In this document: piece by piece, positions 58,679-64,000 of the stretch
Layout of the letters: each line of letters opens with the position of its first letter
Position numbering within the stretch: the stretch's first letter is position 1
Assembly (NCBI GenBank): GCA_028671895.1
Contig: CM053799.1
Span: 43,339,455 to 43,403,454 of the forward strand
DNA: 64,000 bases
Reading direction: 5' to 3'
Origin: Oenanthe sinensis
Lineage: Eukaryota; Streptophyta; Magnoliopsida; Apiales; Apiaceae
Made by a program: the position numbers and the translations under genes
Notes under the pieces: generated by a model
What the model saw: only the letters and a program-made list of their open reading frames with translations
Told to the model about the DNA's origin: nothing
The model's database searches: none

Positions 58679-59394
58679 GATCCCCCCGGCCGATAAAGCC
58701 AAAATTGTTTTGAAGACGGATATCGAGGAGGCAGAGTCTCTTGGTTCTCAGGCCGTAGCTATGGTAAGGCCTAATCACTTTTTTTGTACTTAGATGATTT
58801 TGTGTCTTTCTAGTTTTTGACGCGAATGTGTTGTTTTTTCAACAGGTTAATACCTATTTTCAGACCATGGCCCATCAAGCCAAGACTTGGCATTTTTCTG
58901 AGAAGGCCCAGAGGGAAGGCAAGGTCAAGGCAGAGGCCAAGGTGGCCAACTTGGAGAAGAAATTGCTCGAAAAGGAGCAAGAGCTGCTAGCGGCCCACGC
59001 AGAAGTTCAGGAGTTGAAGGCGGACAAAGAGGCTCAGATTTCTAGGTACATGGAGTCGGAAGATTTCTACGCTTTCATGGATAAGCACGACGACATGGTT
59101 TTCTCGGCTACTTGTGCTCAGGCCTGGGAGAAGTGCCTTGACACCGTCTTAGCCAAGCACCCTGGTCTCTTTGATCCAGCCGACTTCCCTTGCCCCATGG
59201 GTCAGCCCCTGGCATTGACTTCAACTGCTGGAGGGACAGGTTCGGGAGACTTGTCAGGGGGCGAGGCCTTGGATGAGTTTGATCGGGTCTTCGATTTTAC
59301 TCCTGAGGCTGAGGATAACGCTCAGAAGGAAGCGGAAGAAGAAGAGAAGACCGAGGAGGAAGAGAAGGATGATGATACTGAAGACTTCCCTTAG

Positions 59395-59803
59395 TTTTAT
59401 TTTCCTGTATTCCTTTCGGGTTTTTTAAATTATGTAATCCTGAAGACTTTTTATTTATAAAAAGCCCTTTGTTGTTTGTCTTTTTCTTTTCAAGCCTTAG
59501 TATATTTGACAAAATACACTTTATCGAGCATAGAACAAATGGGATGTTAACTGAAGTGCCAAACAAGCTTCTTTTTGTCATAAAAGAACTAATAAAAGTT
59601 GCCAAACTAGGCTAAACACACAGGTTTTTGAAGATGCCATAAGGCCGGAAATTTTATTAATAATGCCTTCGAGGCTAAGGTGGGCACAGCCCTTACATAA
59701 TGGAAATCTTGTCTGGAGCGAAATGCTCTTACATCATAGTGGTTTCATCGAACCTTATTTCTACTTAGTTCCTATTAAATATAAGAACTCATAGTTGAAT
59801 TCT
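59395..59803. other. Spacer between antisense gene and pol
   Basis: About 410 bases separate the 3' ends of two convergent genes, the antisense gene (plus) and Tat pol (minus). No coding region was recognised. It should hold both transcript ends. Confidence 0.5.
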
Positions 59804-62800
59804 TTAAATATAATAAACCTTCAGGTTGGAGGCGTGCCAAGTCCTTGGCACCTCAACGTTCTCTAGGGTTTCAAGGATATATGATCCTCCACCCTTAACT
59901 TGCTTTATCTTGTACGGCCCTTTCCAGTTGGGGGCTAACTTGCCTTTGGGGCCTACTCCGGAAGCTTCAGTTTTTCCGAGGACCAAGTCCCCTTGTCTGA
60001 AAAACCTTTCTTTGACCCTTAGGTTGTAGTAGAAAGACGACTTCTTTTGATATTCGATGATTTTCACGTGAGCTTTGTCCCTAACTTCATCTATCAAGTC
60101 TAATGCAAGCTTCATTCCTTCTTCATTTTCTCCGGGCTCAAAGGCCTTGATTCTTGGGGATACATGTGATATTTCAACTGGAACCACTGCCTCGGCTCCA
60201 TAAGCCAGGAAGAATGGAGTTGTATCAGTAGTAACTTTATGAGTGGTTCTGTATGCCCAGAGTATTGGCAAAAGCTCGTCCACCCATGTGTTAGCAGAAT
60301 GCTCGATCCTTTTCTTGAGACCATCAAGGATGATTCGATTGGCTACCTCAGCCTGCCCATTTGCTTGGGGGTGTGCAACAGAAGTGAAGCGTAGATTGAT
60401 GTCGTTATCAGCACAATATCCCTTGAATTCTTCATTGTTGAATTGTGTGCCATTGTCCGTTACCAGGATTCGTGGTATTCCATACCTGCATATGATGTTT
60501 TCCACGAAGAACTGAGCTACTTGATTTGTGGTTATCTTGGCTAGTGGTTTAGCCTCAATCCATTTAGTGAAGTAATTGATAGCAACGATTAGGAACTTTC
60601 TCTGTCCGCTAGCCATTGGAAAGGGCCCAAGGATGTCCATTCCCCACATTGCAAAGGGGATAGGGGAATTGATGGACGTCAACATCTTAGGTGGTTTCCT
60701 GACAACTGGTGCATGCCTTTGACACCTGTCACATCTTCTTACGTATTCTTTCGAGTCTTTTATCAAGTCAGGCCAGTAAAAGCCAAGGCGGGTGATTTTG
60801 TGAGCCAAAGCCCTGCCCCCCAAGTGTTGGCCACAAATTCCTTCGTGTACTTCTTTCAAGGCCTCATGGGCTTCGTCTGGCCTTAGGCATTTCAAGTATG
60901 GAATAACAAAAGATTTCTTATAGAGAATTCCATCAATGAGAGCGTACCTTAATGCCCTAGTAGTAAGCTTTCTGGCTTCCATGGTATTGGCAGAAGTCCA
61001 TCCAGATTGCAGGTGGGATTTTATTGGATCCATCCAACAACTGCCCATGTTTATCGGGGCTACCAGCTTCGCATTGATGCTGGGGGTCTTCAAGACTTGG
61101 AAGTAAACACTTCCCATATGTTCATCCACTTCTGATGAGGCGAATTTTGATAAGGCATCGGCCTTTATGTTCTCTTCTCTAGGAACATATTCCATATGAC
61201 ATTCTTCAAATTGAGTCATTATGGATTTTACTAATCGGAGGTATTTAATCATGACTTCTTCCCTTGCTTCAAACTCCCCATTTACTTGAGATATAACCAG
61301 CTTTGAGTCTCCACAGACTTTAAGGTGTTTGGCTTTTAGTGCCTTGGCCAAACCCAGGCCTGCTATCAGAGCTTCGTATTCGGCTTCATTGTTAGTTGTT
61401 GGAAAATCAAGCTTAATGGCATACTCAATGATAAATCCTTCAGGACTTTGTAGCACCAAGCCTGCGCCACTAGATTTTGTTTTTGATGCCCCATCAAAAT
61501 TGAGCACCCAATATTCTTTAGGAGTCTGCCCTCCTTCTTGTGTTGCTTCCTCGCTGTCCTGCCCCCCGACTTCTTGGTCGTCAATAGTACATTCAACTAC
61601 GAAGTCAGCAAGAGCTTGGGCTTTAATGGCCGTTCGAGGCTTATACTTGATGTCGAATTCTCCTAGCTCAATGGCCCACTTAATCAGTCTTCCACTTGCC
61701 TTGGGGTTGTGTATAATGTTTCTCAGGGGTTGATAAGTTAATACTTCGATTTTGTGTGCCTGAAAGTATGGTCGTAACTTTCTTGAGGCTATTACCAAGG
61801 CCAGTGCAAACTTCTCAATTTTGGAGTAGTTAAGTTCCGCTCCATGCAAAACCTTGCTCACATAATAGACTGGCTTTTAAATTTTCTCCTCTTCCTTTAT
61901 AATGACAGCACTCAGGGCCTTTTCTGATATGGCCAAATACAAGTATAAGATGTCCTCGGGGCTAGGGTTGGCCAACAACGGGGCTTTAACCATATATTTC
62001 TTCAGTTCCTCAAAGGCCGTTTGACTTTCTTCTGTCCACACGAAATCTTTAACTTTTTTCAATGTCTTGAAGAAGGGTAGACATTTATCCCCAGACTTCG
62101 AGACAAACCTCCCCAGGGTAGCAACTCTTCCTGTCAATTTTTAGACGTTCCTTACTGTTTTTGGAGGCCCCATATCGAGTATGGCCTTGATTTTATCAGG
62201 ATTGGCCTCAATCCCTCTCTTAGATACCATCATTCCTAGGAATTTTCCAGATCCCACGCCAAAAGCGCACTTTGCAGGGTTAAGCATCATATTGTGGTGT
62301 CTTAGCACTTCGAAAGCCTCTCGCAGGTGCTCAATATGAACGGCCTTATCGAGACTTTTGACTAGCATATCATCAACGTAGACCTCCATGGTTTTTCAAA
62401 TGAGATGCTTGAAAATTTTGTTTACTAGCCTTTGATAGGTGGCCCCTGCATTCTTTAACCCAAAGGCCATAACGAGATAACAAAATACACCAAAGTCAGT
62501 GATGAAGGATACCTTGGCAATGTCATCCTCGTGCATCCGGATTTGATTGTATCCACTAAAGCCATCCATGAAGCTTAACATCTCATGTCCCGTCGTGGCA
62601 TCTATGAGCGCATCAATCCTCGGGAAGGGGAAGCAATCCTTTGGGCATGCATCATTTAAATCAGTGAAGTCAACGTACATCCTCCACTTTCCATTGGATT
62701 TCCTGACCATTACAGGATTAGCAAGCCATTCGGGATATTGAATTTCCTTGATGAATCCAGCCTTCAAGAGCTTTTCCACCTCTTGCTTTATGGCTTCCTG

Positions 62801-63322
62801 CCTTTCTGGAGCAAAATTTCTCTTCTTTTGCTTCACCGTTTTCCGCTGTGGATCCACGTTAAGCTTATGAGTGATCAGTTCAGGGTCAATTCCCGGCATA
62901 TCAGTGGCTGTCCATGCAAATAAGTCTTCGTTTTCTTGCAAGAACTTTGTCAATTTTTCTTTCATAGGCTCTTCTAATGAGGCCCCAATATAGGTGACTT
63001 TCTCCGGTTCTCCTGGAACTAAAGGAATTGGAACCAAGTCCTCAGCTGGTTTTCCCCTTCTTTCTTCATCTTCTCTTGAGTCCATGTCCTCTATGGGTAG
63101 GACTTGCCCCCCGACTCCATCGGGTCTCAGGGATGCTACGTAGCAACTTCTTGCTATTCTCTGGTCTCCTTTATCCTCCCCTACGCCCATAACTTTGCGG
63201 GGGTTCCAACCCTCGGATGTAAAAAGGGGGATAAGCTTGGGAGATTCCAAGCCTAGGTTGGGCGACAGTGCTACTAGGGATAACAACAGTAGAAATTTGT
63301 GCGTGTGGAGGAGCAGTAGCAA
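59804..63322 (-). pseudogene. Tat-lineage Gypsy pol: RT, two RNase H domains, integrase
   Basis: Read on the minus strand. A pre-RT linker (LVPIPLVPGEPEKVTYIG, TDMPGIDPELITHKLNVDP) leads into RT with WRMYVDFTDLNDACPKD, YNQIRMHEDDIAKVSF, MAFGLKNAGATYQRL and VYVDDMLVKS. After the connection and first RNase H (FALALVIASRKLRPYFQAH, IKWAIELGEFDIKYKPR) comes a second, archaeal-type RNase H (VLNFDGASKTKSSGAGLVL, NNEAEYEALIAGL, GDSKLVISQV). Integrase has a HHCC region (GHxxGRALAHKI, RRCDRCQRHA) and core MDILGPFP, VTDNGTQFNNEEF, HPQANGQAEVANR, ending ASNLKVYYI. Stops interrupt at 62393-62395 (where G is usual), 62138-62140 and 61874-61876 (where Q is usual). The last open frame, 59804-61861 (685 residues), still covers RNase H and integrase intact. 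RT is therefore dead in this copy. Confidence 0.92.
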
Positions 63323-63563
63323 TAAAAGGAGTTTGAGTTACCTGGGATAGAGGATTGGACCCATGGATGATTTCCTCAGGATTGGTAGAATGGACGATTT
63401 CACTGAACGGGCCGAGCCTTTGGGTGCTAGGACCTTGAGTTCCAGCAGGAATAGTGGTGGTAACGGGTACCTCGGTGGTTTGAGTCTCATCAGGAGGAAT
63501 CACAGCGATCAGGTCTCCGGTGGTAGGGACGGTGTCTCCATCAGTTCTTCGTGTTCTTGCCAT
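63171..63563 (-). pseudogene. Tat gag N-terminus, joined to pol by deletion
   Basis: The frame starts MARTRRTDGDTVPTTGDL just after the primer-binding site, the usual place for gag. It is Pro/Thr/Ser-rich (VIPPDETQTTEVPVTTTIP) and about 105 residues long before it runs, in another frame, into the pol linker at about 63240. The gag core, zinc knuckle and protease expected between are absent. This points to an internal deletion of perhaps 1.5 kb or more, by comparison with complete family members. Confidence 0.75.
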
Positions 63564-63576
63564 GGTTGATGTTCGA

Positions 63577-63597
63577 TTCCCACAGACGGCGCCAAAA
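63577..63597 (-). other. Primer-binding site of the Tat element
   Basis: On the minus strand it reads TTTTGGCGCCGTCTGTGGGA, directly after the 5' LTR. This form is used by Tat/Ogre-type elements and fixes the strand of the element. Confidence 0.85.
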
Positions 63598-63601
63598 GTT
63601 A

Positions 63602-64000
63602 TGGATCAAAAACTAGGGTGTAACTATTGTGATGTGTGTCGGAGCTTATCGAGCTTTTAATGACTGCACTTGTGTTTCGTAGCTTAATTATGCCCTCACA
63701 AGATGCCTACGTATCTCAGTATATGTTGAGAATCAAGCTAGACGTAGTTCTAATAATGAGGGGTTAGGCCCTTTATATAGACATAGAGAGTCTAAGAATT
63801 AGAGTAGGTTTAGGAACCTTGATTGGTAAGGTATTTCCTAGGAGGATTCTGGATCCTAGGTAGAAGCAGTTTCCGTGTAGGAATAGGTTTCCTTGCAGTT
63901 GGATATAATTAATTAGCTATATATTTAGCTAATTAATTAATTACGAATTTATTTACTGGTTAGGGTTTCAAGCCTCATTAAATGGGCCTCCCTTTTGGAC
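63602..64000 (-). repeat. 5' LTR of the Tat element, cut by the window end
   Basis: The 399 visible bases match 47232-47630 with about a dozen differences. The remaining ~60 bases and the outer target duplication lie beyond the window. Confidence 0.88.

Larger units (their letters stand above)
49014..59394 (+). pseudogene. Antisense, intron-containing coiled-coil gene of the Tat element
   Basis: Inferred exons are 49014-49830, 49908-50186 continued at 58684-58763, and 58846-59394, with GT...AG introns. The frame is kept across each junction and across the Copia insertion once one GATCC copy is discounted. Exon 1 encodes MADSQDAAQQRLLARAAKRG and a domain with RFPFHEFIVRLLAEV, SPNSWRTLLCF and WVYINHRQG, resembling plant transposon-associated domains of unknown function. 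A TAG at 49629-49631 interrupts it before GGDWGTLF. Exon 2 is basic and rich in Pro/Gly/Glu. Exon 3 begins VNTYFQTMAHQAKTW and holds a long coiled coil (AEAKVANLEKKLLEKEQELL), ending in an acidic tail (EEEEKTEEEEKDDD). Antisense extra ORFs are known in Tat-lineage elements. Their role is unknown. This copy is broken by the stop and the Copia. Confidence 0.8.
47232..64000 (-). mobile_element. Tat-lineage Gypsy element with an antisense gene, interrupted by a Copia
   Basis: The element lies on the minus strand and continues past the window end. Its 3' LTR is 47232-47693 and its 5' LTR starts at 63602. A TTTTGGCGCCGTCTGTGGGA primer-binding site (plus-strand about 63577-63597) has the form used by Tat/Ogre-type elements, and a TTGGGGGGCAAA purine tract lies beside the 3' LTR. 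The two LTRs differ at about a dozen of 399 comparable bases. Pol contains a second, archaeal-type RNase H after the usual one, a hallmark of the Tat lineage. Between pol and the 3' LTR is a gene on the opposite strand (49014-59394) and a minisatellite. Most of gag and the protease are missing. A Copia (50187-58678) sits inside the antisense gene. Confidence 0.88.

Overview
This window is nuclear DNA of a flowering plant. It is AT-rich, and most of it is transposable elements nested in one another. The host gene has spliceosomal introns, and the elements are typical plant Ty1/copia, Ty3/gypsy, hAT, Stowaway-like and Harbinger-like families. The LTR ends (for example the run of C before the end of the element at 21779-23252) resemble families common in eudicots, possibly the carrot/celery family. 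That placement is inference. No rRNA, tRNA, CRISPR or prokaryotic feature was seen.

Layout. 1-2189: the last codons of a Copia pol gene, then a degenerate tandem array, a TATA box and a broken retrotransposon-type ORF. 2190-10552: AT-rich intergenic DNA with small repeats and one Stowaway-like MITE. 10553-19402: the only clear host gene, an LHT-type amino acid transporter with nine inferred exons. Its third exon is interrupted by a complete Copia element (12279-16791, identical 206-bp LTRs, TSD CGAAG). 21526-23374: a Harbinger-like MITE holding a solo LTR (21779-23252, TSD CAAGT). 24103-31609: a Del/Tekay-type chromovirus (TSD AGTTG) whose interior is scrambled and partly inverted. 31839-33201: an internally deleted hAT transposon (TSD ACTATATG). 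33306-33815: a pseudogene fragment of class I fructose-bisphosphate aldolase. 34475-34763 and 37021-37295: two MITEs. 37923-44788: an Athila-type element with gag and protease but no RT or integrase (TSD TAGAT). 45684-45976: another Stowaway-like MITE. 46231-46303: a TA microsatellite. 47232 to the window end: a Tat-lineage Gypsy element on the minus strand, with a 69-bp minisatellite and an intron-containing gene on the opposite strand. A second Copia (50187-58678, TSD GATCC) is inserted in that antisense gene.

How the parts relate. The order of events can be read from the nesting and LTR divergence. The Tat element is older than the Copia inside it. The MITE at 21526 is older than its solo LTR. 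The Copia in the transporter gene is the youngest element, because its LTRs are identical. Most pol reading frames in the older elements are broken by stop codons, many explained by C-to-T type transitions.

The two features most worth following are the promoter-bearing, spliced, coiled-coil gene antisense to the Tat pol gene, and the shared arrays of the motif AAAAGTCATACCGA at 516-915 and 22116-22620, both lying just upstream of a TATA box on the retroelement's own strand.
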